This document shows positions 26,111 to 34,548 of a stretch of 64,000 bases of DNA, piece by piece. Every line of letters starts with the position of its first letter. The stretch's first letter is position 1. A program made the translations under genes and the position numbers. Source of the stretch: Sphingobacterium micropteri (GTDB taxonomy: Bacteria; Bacteroidota; Bacteroidia; Sphingobacteriales; Sphingobacteriaceae); NCBI RefSeq assembly GCF_014692515.1, contig NZ_JACOIK010000007.1, positions 276,654-340,653 on the forward strand, in the 5' to 3' direction. The notes beneath the pieces are model-generated. The model had not been told where the DNA came from, made no database searches, and saw nothing but the letters and a program-made list of their open reading frames with translations.

Positions 26111-26983
26111 ATGAGCCAATGGGACGGAAAATCAAAAGGGACACTCCTTGGCTATAAGATATTTGTCTTTTTAATAAAAAAATTAGGGGTTCGAGCCGCC
26201 TACTCATTGCTTGTTTTTGTAGCATTCTATTATTTTCTTTTCTCTCCCAAAAGTTTCCGGGCTATTTATTATTATTTGCGTCATCGGCAGGGTTATGGGG
26301 CTTGGAAAGCATTTTGGAAAGTTTATCAAACCTACTTTGTATTTGGACAAACCATCATCGATAAGGTGGCTATCTCTTCTGGTCTACGCGACAGATTTAC
26401 CTATGAATTTGACGGGATAGATACGTTAAAGGAAGTTCTGGCAAATAAAAACGGGGGTGTTCTCATTTCGGCACATGTGGGAAACTTTGAAATTGCCGAT
26501 AAATTTTTCGCTGATATTGATTTGGATCTTCAGATTAACCTGGTGACAGCAGATCAAGAGCGTACAATCATTAAAGAATATATCGAACGTATTTCTGAAA
26601 AACCGAGTGTTAAGTTCATCCATATTCAAGAAGATATGTCTCATGTCTTTGCTATTAACGAAGCCTTGTCCAGTAACCAATTAATTTGCTTCACCGGCGA
26701 TCGGTATTTTGATGGTGCTAAAACGCTCACCGCTTCTCTGCTTGGTGAAGAAGCCCATTTTCCGGCGGGGCCTTTTCGTATTGCATCTCGCTTATCTGCT
26801 CCCGTTATTTTTGTATATGTCATGCGCGAATCCGGACTTCACTATCATCTTTATGCACGTAAGGCAATCGATGTAAAACGGCGTGATCCACAATCTTTTC
26901 TGGCAGCGTACACAAGCAGTGTGGAAAGTATATTGCGGAAGTATCCGCTACAGTGGTTTAACTTTTTTGATTTTTGGAAATGA
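26111..26983 (+). CDS. LpxL/HtrB-like lysophospholipid acyltransferase
   Basis: A 290-residue membrane-associated acyltransferase with a hydrophobic stretch near residues 28-45. The catalytic HxxxxE is H122-E127 in SAHVGNFE, the form used by lipid A late acyltransferases. In flexirubin and aryl-polyene clusters a member of this family joins the polyene to a lipid or dialkylresorcinol partner; here that is inferred from the operon. A GGAGG ribosome-binding site precedes the start. Its TGA overlaps the next start codon as ATGA. Confidence 0.88.
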   Translation: MSQWDGKSKGTLLGYKIFVFLIKKLGVRAAYSLLVFVAFYYFLFSPKSFRAIYYYLRHRQGYGAWKAFWKVYQTYFVFGQTIIDKVAISSGLRDRFTYEFDGIDTLKEVLANKNGGVLISAHVGNFEIADKFFADIDLDLQINLVTADQERTIIKEYIERISEKPSVKFIHIQEDMSHVFAINEALSSNQLICFTGDRYFDGAKTLTASLLGEEAHFPAGPFRIASRLSAPVIFVYVMRESGLHYHLYARKAIDVKRRDPQSFLAAYTSSVESILRKYPLQWFNFFDFWK

Positions 26984-27408
26984 TCTCTTTACCTATTTCG
27001 GGCGAAAAGCTATTATCACTCATCCCACAACGCCCACCGATTGTTATGGTGTCTAGTTTAGAAAGCTATGACGATAAGGAACTGGTGTCGACTTTTGTTG
27101 TTCGTGAAGGAAATATATTTGTTAATGGAGCAATGTTGGCAGAAAGTGGTTTACTTGAACATATGGCACAATCCATTGCATTGCATACCGGGTATAGTTA
27201 TTTCTTGAAGGGGGAAGATGCACCGATGGGTTATATTGGTTCTATGCAGAATGTAGAAATTCAGGATCTACCTGTAATAGGAGAGACCGTTTTTTCTACT
27301 ATCACAATTCTACAAGAATTTATGGGCGTTACATTGGTTGAGATCGAAACAAAATTGGAAGACAGGATCATCGCTCGCGCTCGCATCAAGACGGTGATTG
27401 CAAAATAG
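26980..27408 (+). CDS. Hotdog-fold 3-hydroxyacyl-ACP dehydratase-like protein
   Basis: About 142 residues from the ATG at 26980, which overlaps the previous stop as ATGA; a TTG two codons upstream is in frame. IPQRPPIVMV at the start and LLEHMAQSIALHTG in the centre match the dehydratase (FabA/FabZ or ApeI/ApeP-like) proteins of aryl-polyene loci. The E-H pair in GLLEHMAQS is the likely active site. It would dehydrate the hydroxyacyl intermediate to give the conjugated polyene. It is the last gene of the visible cluster. Confidence 0.85.
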   Translation: MISLPISGEKLLSLIPQRPPIVMVSSLESYDDKELVSTFVVREGNIFVNGAMLAESGLLEHMAQSIALHTGYSYFLKGEDAPMGYIGSMQNVEIQDLPVIGETVFSTITILQEFMGVTLVEIETKLEDRIIARARIKTVIAK

Positions 27409-27703
27409 CATGTCGGCTTTTGTAGTCATTTTGGCAGGAGTGACACCTGCCTCATTTGAAAAAATATGAAAAAAGTTAATGTGTAGGATAAATGCCTACT
27501 TGACAGCGGGTTGTGTCGCGTATTTTTTTAAGATCTCCTAGTTTATTTTGCATTGTATTAATTTTCAGCACGTTCCTTGTGGGGTTATGTGTGAACTAAT
27601 GTTATTACAACAAAAATTTAATCCGATGAAACTTGTATATGCTGCCTTTAAGGAAAGGTTGGTTTATGCAAAGCTTGATCATTTTTAAAAAACAAATTTT
27701 ACG
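27409..27703. other. Intergenic region between the polyene operon and proC
   Basis: It holds a small hairpin GGCAGG/CCTGCC at 27433-27451 without a T-run, a weak terminator candidate. A possible promoter is TTG (27500-27502), 18 bases, then TATTTTTT (27521-27528), close to TAnnTTTG; it would give proC a leader of about 170 bases. A 29-codon open frame at 27599-27688 is probably fortuitous. No known leader motif is recognised. Confidence 0.4.
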
Positions 27704-28516
27704 ATGAAAATTCTAGTAATTGGCGCCGGAAACATGGGGCTAACGTATGCTCATGGGATGGCCCAATCAGACTTGTTGAAAGAGAAAGATTTAATGATTT
27801 TAGACAACTCAGCAGAAAAAATTGCTGAATTACGAGCAGAGAATACGTTCGATGTCTACGAAAAATTGGAAGATTGTTTGCCTAAAGCAGACATTGTATT
27901 TATTGCCGTGAAACCTTATCACAGCGATGAGGTTTTTGAAGCGATCAAAGCGCACAAAAAACCAGATCAGATTTTTGTTTCCATTATGGCAGGCGTCACG
28001 ATAAAGACTATGCAGGAAGCGATGGATATTAAGAAGGTGGTACGTGCGATGCCAAACCTGGCAGCACAGGTTGGTCACGGGTTTACGTCGTTTATAGGAT
28101 CCAAAGAGGTTTCCCGGTTGGAACTACTCACGGTAGAAAAATTAATCGACACGACTGGCCGCTCCATCAAGCTTGCGAATGAAATGGAAATCGATAAATC
28201 TACCGGTATATCCGGTTCAGGTCCCGCTTACGTATTCTATTTTATGGAATCGATGATGGAAGCCGCTGTCAAAATGGGTTTCAGAGAGAAGGATGCGCGC
28301 TTGATGGTCGCACAGACTTTTCAAGGAGCTGTGGAACTCTTTAATAGCTCCGACCTTAATCCGACCGATTGGATGGATAGGGTGGCCTCTAAAGGAGGAA
28401 CTACGCGTGCCGCATTAGATTCTATGGAAGAAAATAATGTCAAAGAATTGATTAAAGATGCAGCCTATGCCGCGTTTGACAGGGCGGTACAGCTGGGAAA
28501 GGAAAGCAATAAATAA
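27704..28516 (+). CDS. proC: Pyrroline-5-carboxylate reductase
   Basis: A 270-residue cytoplasmic enzyme that performs the final step of proline synthesis. The Rossmann motif VIGAGNMGLTYA is at the N-terminus, FIAVKPYH and the C-terminal substrate region STGISGSGPAYVFYFMESM and ASKGGTTRAALDSM are all present. Length is normal. It precedes proB by two bases, so first and last steps of the pathway are co-expressed; proA is not in the window. Confidence 0.96.
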   Translation: MKILVIGAGNMGLTYAHGMAQSDLLKEKDLMILDNSAEKIAELRAENTFDVYEKLEDCLPKADIVFIAVKPYHSDEVFEAIKAHKKPDQIFVSIMAGVTIKTMQEAMDIKKVVRAMPNLAAQVGHGFTSFIGSKEVSRLELLTVEKLIDTTGRSIKLANEMEIDKSTGISGSGPAYVFYFMESMMEAAVKMGFREKDARLMVAQTFQGAVELFNSSDLNPTDWMDRVASKGGTTRAALDSMEENNVKELIKDAAYAAFDRAVQLGKESNK

Positions 28517-28518
28517 AC

Positions 28519-29289
28519 ATGTATAAAAAGAGAATTGTTATTAAAGTTGGTACAAGCGTAATGGCCAATCGGGATAATCGGATTATGCTATCGGCTTTAA
28601 ATAAACTGGTTGATCAAATAGCAAAATTGTATGAAGACAATATCATGACGGTACTGGTCTCCTCAGGTTCGGTAAATGCTGGACGCGAAATATTGGGAGA
28701 CAGTGTGATAGAAGACAAATCGCAACGAAGACAAGTGTACTCTGCTATAGGACAGCCGCGATTGATGCGCCATTATTATACCCTTTTTCAGAATTATGGT
28801 ATGCGCTGCGCCCAGGTGCTGGCTACGAAGCGTGATTTCAATCCGGGAGAGCATCGTACCAATATGATTAATTGTTATGAAGGGTTGATGTCAGAAGGTG
28901 TTATTCCTATCGCGAACGAGGATGATGCCGTTTCCGTGTCCCATTCGATGTTTTCAGATAATGATGAGTTGGCGAGTTTAATTGCCGAATTAATTCATGC
29001 CGATATGCTTATTATTTTAACGGATATTGATGGATTTTATACGGGACATCCTGCCGATGAAAGTTCGAAGTTGATTAGCGAAATTAAGGTTGATCAGCAG
29101 GTAGAGCAATACGTCACGAAGACAAACAAAGGCGAGACATCCGGTCGTGGGGGGATGGAGTCGAAACTTAAGGTTGCCAAACATACGGCCGCAAAACATA
29201 TTCCGACGTATATTGCTAATGGCAAAAGAGATGGTATTATTTTAGACATCATAGCGGGCAAGCCTGTTGGAACGAAAGTGACGGCTTAA
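28519..29289 (+). CDS. proB: Glutamate 5-kinase, short form without PUA domain
   Basis: A 256-residue amino-acid kinase that phosphorylates glutamate to start proline synthesis. KVGTSVMANRDN binds phosphate at the start, NEDDAVS lies in the middle, and GRGGMESKLKVAKHTA is near the end. It stops after the kinase domain and lacks the C-terminal PUA domain that brings the E. coli enzyme to about 367 residues. Such short forms are known. Proline feedback inhibition may therefore differ from the E. coli enzyme. Confidence 0.95.
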   Translation: MYKKRIVIKVGTSVMANRDNRIMLSALNKLVDQIAKLYEDNIMTVLVSSGSVNAGREILGDSVIEDKSQRRQVYSAIGQPRLMRHYYTLFQNYGMRCAQVLATKRDFNPGEHRTNMINCYEGLMSEGVIPIANEDDAVSVSHSMFSDNDELASLIAELIHADMLIILTDIDGFYTGHPADESSKLISEIKVDQQVEQYVTKTNKGETSGRGGMESKLKVAKHTAAKHIPTYIANGKRDGIILDIIAGKPVGTKVTA

Positions 29290-29306
29290 TGCTTTGTAGA
29301 TTAAGA

Positions 29307-29346
29307 ACATATCTCCATGCAACATGTTGTGTGGAGATATGTTTTT
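29307..29346. terminator. Hairpin terminator between proB and xseB
   Basis: An 11-bp stem, ACATATCTCCA paired with TGGAGATATGT, encloses a 14-base loop and is followed by four more T residues on the plus strand. It sits in the 64-base gap between convergent genes, so it may serve both; the minus-strand T-run is poor. Confidence 0.85.
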
Positions 29347-29353
29347 GATCAAA

Positions 29354-29593
29354 TTATTCCTCTTCCCCGCTACCCAGGACTTCGTCATCGGCTGCGGATT
29401 CGACCAGTTTTGCTAGCAGCTTTTCTACTTCCTCTTCTGATGAGGTGAGCTTAGCTTTGCAAATGGCGATGAGTTGAGATGCTCGACGTATCTTTTCTGT
29501 TAGCTGGTCGACATCGGTTTGTCCAGATTCGATTTCCGATACAATCCGTTGAAGTTCTTCAAACGCATCATTATAGGTGTATGTATTTTCCAT
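29354..29593 (-). CDS. xseB: Exodeoxyribonuclease VII small subunit
   Basis: A 79-residue helical protein. TYNDAFEELQRIVSEIESGQTDVDQLTEKI is the classic XseB start. Several copies bind the large subunit to form the nuclease that cuts single-stranded DNA. It follows xseA by 15 bases on the same strand. The acidic tail (ADDEVLGSGEEE) is longer than the minimal family but unremarkable. Confidence 0.95.
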   Translation of the reverse strand: MENTYTYNDAFEELQRIVSEIESGQTDVDQLTEKIRRASQLIAICKAKLTSSEEEVEKLLAKLVESAADDEVLGSGEEE

Positions 29594-29608
29594 TGTTGGT
29601 TTATCTGT

Positions 29609-30865
29609 TTAACGTTTTTTCATCACTTTACTATATACTGTTCCGTCATACAGGATGGTTTCGATTTCATCGCCCACCTTTATCGAAATCCCCTTCGTAA
29701 CAGCATGACCGTTAATTTTAGTAATACTAAATCCTTTTTTAAGCAACTGCTTTGGATCTGCCAATTGTAGTAATCTTTGTATACTGTTAAGATCTGCTTT
29801 TCGGTCTTTCAGCAATTGCCTACAGAAGAGTTGCAAGTGATTGGTTAATGTTGTCAGTTTATGGTCTTCAGTAGCTAATATAGCTTTGCTATTCCACGAT
29901 ATCGACTGGCTATATTGGGCTAATAGGCGATCTTCTTTTTCAAATAAACTTTTTGAGGCTTGTATGATACGGTTTTGAGCTTCATCCACCGGAATAGCAA
30001 ATTGATGAAATTTCTGTATTAAGAAGTCGGCTAGCTCACTAGGGGTAATCGCATTCTGATATGCAACCATCTCGCTGACGGTCTCGTTTGTAGAATGCCC
30101 GATACCGGTGATAACCGGAATAGGAAAAATAGCAATTGCCTTAGCCAGTTGATAGTTGTTGTAAGAAGAAAGTCCCACCTCTCCACCGCCGCCACGAATA
30201 ATCGCTACAGCATCAAATGCCTCGGTTTTCGCTGCAATATTGGCTAATTGTCGAATAATAGAGGGAATAGATTTGTCTCCTTGCAATAGTGCGGGAAACA
30301 AGGTATACTCGAATTTATATTTCCAGGGATTTCGCTGAATAATTTTAAAAAAATCGGATAGCCCTTTACTCGTTTCCACAGAGACGATTGCGAGGCGCTT
30401 AGGCAGGAGGGGAAAAGGTAAGTTTTTATTAGCCCGGAATATACCTTCTGCCTGGAGCTTTTGTATACTTTCTCGTTTCTCTCTTTCCAACTCACCCAAC
30501 ACAAACGTGGGATCTATATCGACGATTTTAAGGCTAAAGCCATACAACGGGTCGTAAGAAATACCTGCTTGGAATAAAATGGTAATGCCGTCTCTCAAGG
30601 GCTCATTTAACAGCTTGTGGAACTGCTCATTAATTCGTTGGTAATCAGTTTTCCAGAGTATCGAACGCATCTCTGCTACCACCTTCCCCTCTTTTTTCTC
30701 GACAAGTTCTGGATAACAATGTCCCGAGTGGGTATAGTGGTTAAGTTTGTTCATCTCCGCTTTAATCCAATATAGACTTCTGTATCGTTCCGCAATAGTT
30801 TTCTGAATACTGCGGGATACTTCCAAAAGAGAAAAAATAGTCTTATTGTCTATAACTTCGGGCAT
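29609..30865 (-). CDS. xseA: Exodeoxyribonuclease VII large subunit
   Basis: A 418-residue catalytic subunit. The N-terminal OB-fold (about residues 10-105, with LYWIKAEMNKLNHYTHSGHCY) is followed by the nuclease core, with VAIIRGGGGEVGLSSYN and PVITGIGHSTNETVSEMVA. A coiled C-terminal region then binds XseB. It degrades single-stranded DNA into oligonucleotides in repair. The first gene of the xseAB operon, it is divergent from the serine hydrolase gene. Confidence 0.96.
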   Translation of the reverse strand: MPEVIDNKTIFSLLEVSRSIQKTIAERYRSLYWIKAEMNKLNHYTHSGHCYPELVEKKEGKVVAEMRSILWKTDYQRINEQFHKLLNEPLRDGITILFQAGISYDPLYGFSLKIVDIDPTFVLGELEREKRESIQKLQAEGIFRANKNLPFPLLPKRLAIVSVETSKGLSDFFKIIQRNPWKYKFEYTLFPALLQGDKSIPSIIRQLANIAAKTEAFDAVAIIRGGGGEVGLSSYNNYQLAKAIAIFPIPVITGIGHSTNETVSEMVAYQNAITPSELADFLIQKFHQFAIPVDEAQNRIIQASKSLFEKEDRLLAQYSQSISWNSKAILATEDHKLTTLTNHLQLFCRQLLKDRKADLNSIQRLLQLADPKQLLKKGFSITKINGHAVTKGISIKVGDEIETILYDGTVYSKVMKKR

Positions 30866-30941
30866 AAATCAAATATAGGGTTTTTGTGTTCTTTTTTTCT
30901 CAAAAAATCTTGCGTATATTTTAATACATTTATATTCTAAA

Positions 30942-32666
30942 ATGGCAGTTAAAATGAAAAGTACGATAACTTATTTTTATTTATTACTACTATTATATAC
31001 CACCGACAGCTTTGCGCAATATAAACAGACTGTTGTCAACAAAGCCATTATGGCTCAAAATGCAGGAAGTATAGTTCCGTTAAAGCGTTTGGATAGGCAC
31101 CGCATGGCGGTGATTACGCCTTTTCCTAACAAATATGTCCATTTTGTAAATATGGTAAAGCGTTATGCTGATGTGGAAAGTTTTGATTTCAACGGTTATG
31201 AAGAGCATACAAAATATCACAATACTATTATTATTGCTGGCACAAAGGAAGATCTCCGAAACGATTTATTGTTGATGGTTCAACAATCAATAGTACATAA
31301 TAAACAAGTTATTGTCGTACGATTTGAAAATAAGGCTACAACTTCAAGTTGGTCACCGGGGCGTTTACAAGGTCGATTTTCGGAATTGATTTATCCCGAA
31401 TTTAATAAGGAAGCTCAGCAGTATGCTGCCATGTCGGTTTTTGGGGGGCTAGCTATCACAGAGGGACAAAATAAAACGGAACAGACTCGCTTGCAGTATG
31501 CGACGGAAAATTCCTGCGGATTGGATATGGAGGGCATGACAAAAAAGATTGATGCCATTGCTGCGGAAGCTATTCGCGAACACGCGGCACCGGGTATGGT
31601 TGTTATGGCCGTGAAAGATGGACAGGTTATTTTTGATAAAGCGTATGGCACGCATACTTATGGTACGAATGCAAAAACGACAACCTCCGATATATTCGAT
31701 CTCGCATCCGTCAGTAAGATTGCAGGTACAACGCCTGTAATCATGCATTTGCAAGAAAGAGATATTATTCATTTGGATAGCACTATGGGGTGTTATTTAG
31801 GGCAGGCACAAGAGACAAATAAAAAGGATATTACACTTCGCAGCGTATTGTTACATGAAGCAGGGTTTACCCCTTTTATCCCGTTTTATCGAAACCTGAA
31901 ACCAGGTGATTTGGTACATAAACCAGATACAGCTCATCAAGTGCGCGTGGCAGACAAAGCCTATCTCCGGAACAACTATTATAGGGATGTAATGTGGCCT
32001 CAAATGCTGGCGTCACCTGTAAAACCGGTTGGCAATTATGTCTATAGCGATATTAGTATGTACGTCATGAAAGAAATTACGGAGCGTATGACGTCCAAGC
32101 CAATGGAAGAATATGTGCAGGAACTGCTGTATCAGCCCATTGGTATGAAAACAGCGGGCTATAATCCGCGGCAGCGTTTTGCGAAAGAACGCATTTTACC
32201 AACGCAGAACGATACGGTTTTTCGAAAAGAGCTCTTGCAGGGATATGTACATGATGAAGGTGCGGCAATGGCTGGCGGCGTAGCGGGTCATGCGGGACTT
32301 TTTGCGACAGCAAATGATCTGGCTATTTACGGTCAATTACTGTTAAATAGAGGTGAGTACGGTGGTATCCGGTATTTCAGGCCGGAGACAGTCGATTTAT
32401 TTACATCCAGACAATCGTTGACCAGCCGGCGTGGGCTAGTTTTTGATCGAGCTGATCCGGATAAGAAAAAAGAATATCCTTCTCGATTGGCAAATGAATC
32501 CGTGTTTGGGCATACAGGTTATACCGGCACGTGTATATGGATCGATCCCCAAAATCAACTTATTTACATTTTCTTGTCCAATCGGGTTCATCCGCAAGTA
32601 TCGACAAAGCTGTTGGATTTAAATATACGTAGTCGAATACAAGATGCTATTTACGAAAGTTTGTAA
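30942..32666 (+). CDS. Exported serine hydrolase (beta-lactamase class C fold) with GH3-derived N-terminus
   Basis: A 574-residue secreted protein with a signal peptide (ending SFAQ). Residues from about 215 form a beta-lactamase/esterase-type domain with S256-x-x-K259 in LASVSKIAG, Y368-S-D in YVYSDIS and a late FGHTGYTGT box. Residues 30-200 resemble the C-terminal domain of GH3 enzymes (KAIMAQNAGSIVPLKRLDRHRMAVI). Many Bacteroidota encode a GH3 N-acetylglucosaminidase fused to such a hydrolase. Here the GH3 catalytic barrel is absent, so this is a shortened relative. A peptidoglycan or esterase role is plausible but unproven. Confidence 0.88.
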   Translation: MAVKMKSTITYFYLLLLLYTTDSFAQYKQTVVNKAIMAQNAGSIVPLKRLDRHRMAVITPFPNKYVHFVNMVKRYADVESFDFNGYEEHTKYHNTIIIAGTKEDLRNDLLLMVQQSIVHNKQVIVVRFENKATTSSWSPGRLQGRFSELIYPEFNKEAQQYAAMSVFGGLAITEGQNKTEQTRLQYATENSCGLDMEGMTKKIDAIAAEAIREHAAPGMVVMAVKDGQVIFDKAYGTHTYGTNAKTTTSDIFDLASVSKIAGTTPVIMHLQERDIIHLDSTMGCYLGQAQETNKKDITLRSVLLHEAGFTPFIPFYRNLKPGDLVHKPDTAHQVRVADKAYLRNNYYRDVMWPQMLASPVKPVGNYVYSDISMYVMKEITERMTSKPMEEYVQELLYQPIGMKTAGYNPRQRFAKERILPTQNDTVFRKELLQGYVHDEGAAMAGGVAGHAGLFATANDLAIYGQLLLNRGEYGGIRYFRPETVDLFTSRQSLTSRRGLVFDRADPDKKKEYPSRLANESVFGHTGYTGTCIWIDPQNQLIYIFLSNRVHPQVSTKLLDLNIRSRIQDAIYESL

Positions 32667-32753
32667 CCATGACATAAGAATAAAAACGTAATCAATCGAG
32701 AATGTTCATAAAAGGATAATATAAGCTTAACCAAGACCCGAGTATAAACCCAC

Positions 32754-32761
32754 TAACTTTG
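32754..32761 (+). promoter_or_regulatory. Candidate -7 element before the ECF sigma gene
   Basis: TAACTTTG matches TAnnTTTG and ends 8 bases before the sigma factor ATG at 32770. No convincing TTTG -33 box is seen. As with other sites in this window, it predicts a very short mRNA leader. Confidence 0.5.
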
Positions 32762-32769
32762 CCTTTCTT

Positions 32770-33294
32770 ATGGAGCACATCAGAGCAATCAAAGAAGATG
32801 ACCAACGCGCTTTTCAGCAGGTGTATGCGTGTTATCACGCGCGGATTTACGGCTTTATACTACAGCGGACAAAGTCGGAATATGTAGCCGAAGAGGTTAC
32901 CCAGCTAACTTTTATCAAGCTGTGGAAACAACGGGGAATCCTTAGCGAGCAATTATCTATTGACGTGCAATTGTTTGGTATGGCTCGGCAAGTTATGATT
33001 GATGTGCTTCGCAAAGAAGCTACTCGTTTCAAATATGAAGGAGAATTTGCAGAAACCCCGTTTACCAATAGTCTGATTGATGCTATAGAAAGTAAAGACC
33101 TATTACAGATCCTAGAACGGGATATTCAGAATATGCCTAAAATGAGACGCTTGGTGTTTGAGCTTAGTCGAAAGCAAGGGCTATCACATAAAGAGATTGC
33201 AAACATCTTCTCTATTTCACCTAAAGCCGTCGAATATCATATCGGCAAAGCACTTTTGCAGCTCAAGCAGCACCTCTATTCTATTATGCTGTAG
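32770..33294 (+). CDS. ECF RNA polymerase sigma factor
   Basis: A 174-residue sigma-70 family protein. Region 2 covers about residues 10-80 (FQQVYACYHARIYGFILQRT ... AEEVTQLTFIKLWKQRG). Region 4 covers about 115-165, with helix-turn-helix SHKEIANIFSISPKAVEYHIGKAL. It is followed by a FecR anti-sigma gene and a SusC/SusD pair, the standard trans-envelope relay in which substrate binding at SusC releases the sigma factor. The likely target is the SusCD operon just downstream. Confidence 0.95.
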   Translation: MEHIRAIKEDDQRAFQQVYACYHARIYGFILQRTKSEYVAEEVTQLTFIKLWKQRGILSEQLSIDVQLFGMARQVMIDVLRKEATRFKYEGEFAETPFTNSLIDAIESKDLLQILERDIQNMPKMRRLVFELSRKQGLSHKEIANIFSISPKAVEYHIGKALLQLKQHLYSIML

Positions 33295-33418
33295 AGCTGT
33301 GTCTCCAGCAGGGTTCCATGGATCGGCCGCTAACCGATAGCCCATCAATCCTAGGCTCTAATATTAAAAAATTGTAAAGTCACTGGGGATACCTTGTTGA
33401 GCCACGTAATATCTATAT

Positions 33419-34513
33419 ATGAGGTTCAGAAGGAAACAACGACGTGGCGAAGCCGACTTGCCAGACGCTAAACAGCAGGTGCGGAAAAAGATCTGGGAAG
33501 ATCCCACGATCATTGAAGAAATGTTTAACGATGCTGAATGGCAACAATATCAGGAAGGCACAGAAAGTCAAATGCCATCTCAGAAGATGGCACAGCATAT
33601 TGAGGAAGAGATCCGTCGAGAAGAAAGAAAGGCTCAACAGCGTGAAATACGTTTACAGCGCTCCAGTCGAATTATGCAGGGAGGCATAGCTGCTGCAATT
33701 CTCCTTCTTATCTCCTTCCAGGTTTGGCATCAATCACAACAGATAAACCAACACGCGCAGCATCCTAATGTACAAAAAGACATTGCGGTTGACGCAGTAC
33801 AACCGCAATGGATCTCCGTTGTGAATAATACGGACAAGATGGATACTATACGGCTGCCCGACCATTCCATAGTACATCTATTTGCCCAGAGTAGCTTGCG
33901 TTACCGACATGATTTTGTCGGAGAATCACGTGATATACAGCTGGATGGAAAAGCCTACTTCGATGTCGCGAAAGATTCGAAAAGACCATTTAGTGTATAC
34001 GCGAACGGTACAAAAACCACAGCCCTCGGAACTTCTTTTACAATCGACACCCGCGTGGAACGAGAACACACCGTGGTGGAGCTCCACAGCGGGAAAGTCG
34101 TTGTGGCGTCCACAGCCGATATCCCCGTTTTTGAAAACGTGTTTCTTGATCAAAAAGGGGCGAGCTTACTATTTGACGCGAGTATGCATATTGTCCGCCA
34201 CCAACGAGGTGTAGCGGAAAGGCCTGAGAAAGTAGAGGTTGTGACAGAAAATCCAGAAATGCTGACAACAGGAAACCTGCTGCACATGGAAAATATCCCC
34301 TTATCAAATGTTTTTCATGTTTTGCAGGAGACCTACGGTATACCTATACATGCTCGAGAAAACAATATTAACCGTATTCAGTATACGGGGGTCATCAATA
34401 CGGAAAGTGAAACCCTTGCCGACGTATTAACGGTTATTTGCCTGATTAATGAACTGCATTATGAGCAGGATGAAGAAGGTGCGTATATTATTTATCGCCA
34501 AAACGAACAATAA
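33419..34513 (+). CDS. FecR-family anti-sigma factor
   Basis: A 364-residue inner-membrane protein. A charged cytoplasmic N-terminus of about 83 residues should bind the sigma factor, and a single membrane segment (about residues 86-103, GGIAAAILLLISFQVW) follows. The periplasmic FecR domain has DTIRLPDHSIVHLFAQSSLRY and QLDGKAYFDVAKDSKRPFSVYANGTKTTALGTSF, and a C-terminal secretin/TonB-like domain carries NIPLSNVFHVLQETYGI. It receives the signal from the N-terminal extension of the adjacent SusC. It lies 124 bases after the sigma gene. Confidence 0.94.
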   Translation: MRFRRKQRRGEADLPDAKQQVRKKIWEDPTIIEEMFNDAEWQQYQEGTESQMPSQKMAQHIEEEIRREERKAQQREIRLQRSSRIMQGGIAAAILLLISFQVWHQSQQINQHAQHPNVQKDIAVDAVQPQWISVVNNTDKMDTIRLPDHSIVHLFAQSSLRYRHDFVGESRDIQLDGKAYFDVAKDSKRPFSVYANGTKTTALGTSFTIDTRVEREHTVVELHSGKVVVASTADIPVFENVFLDQKGASLLFDASMHIVRHQRGVAERPEKVEVVTENPEMLTTGNLLHMENIPLSNVFHVLQETYGIPIHARENNINRIQYTGVINTESETLADVLTVICLINELHYEQDEEGAYIIYRQNEQ

Positions 34514-34548
34514 GGAGATGAAACATAAAAACCTATAAGTCAAAACAT

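Noticed and set aside
27599..27688. 29-codon open frame upstream of proC
   Set aside because: No ribosome-binding site, no run of proline codons as in a leader peptide, and length within chance expectation.
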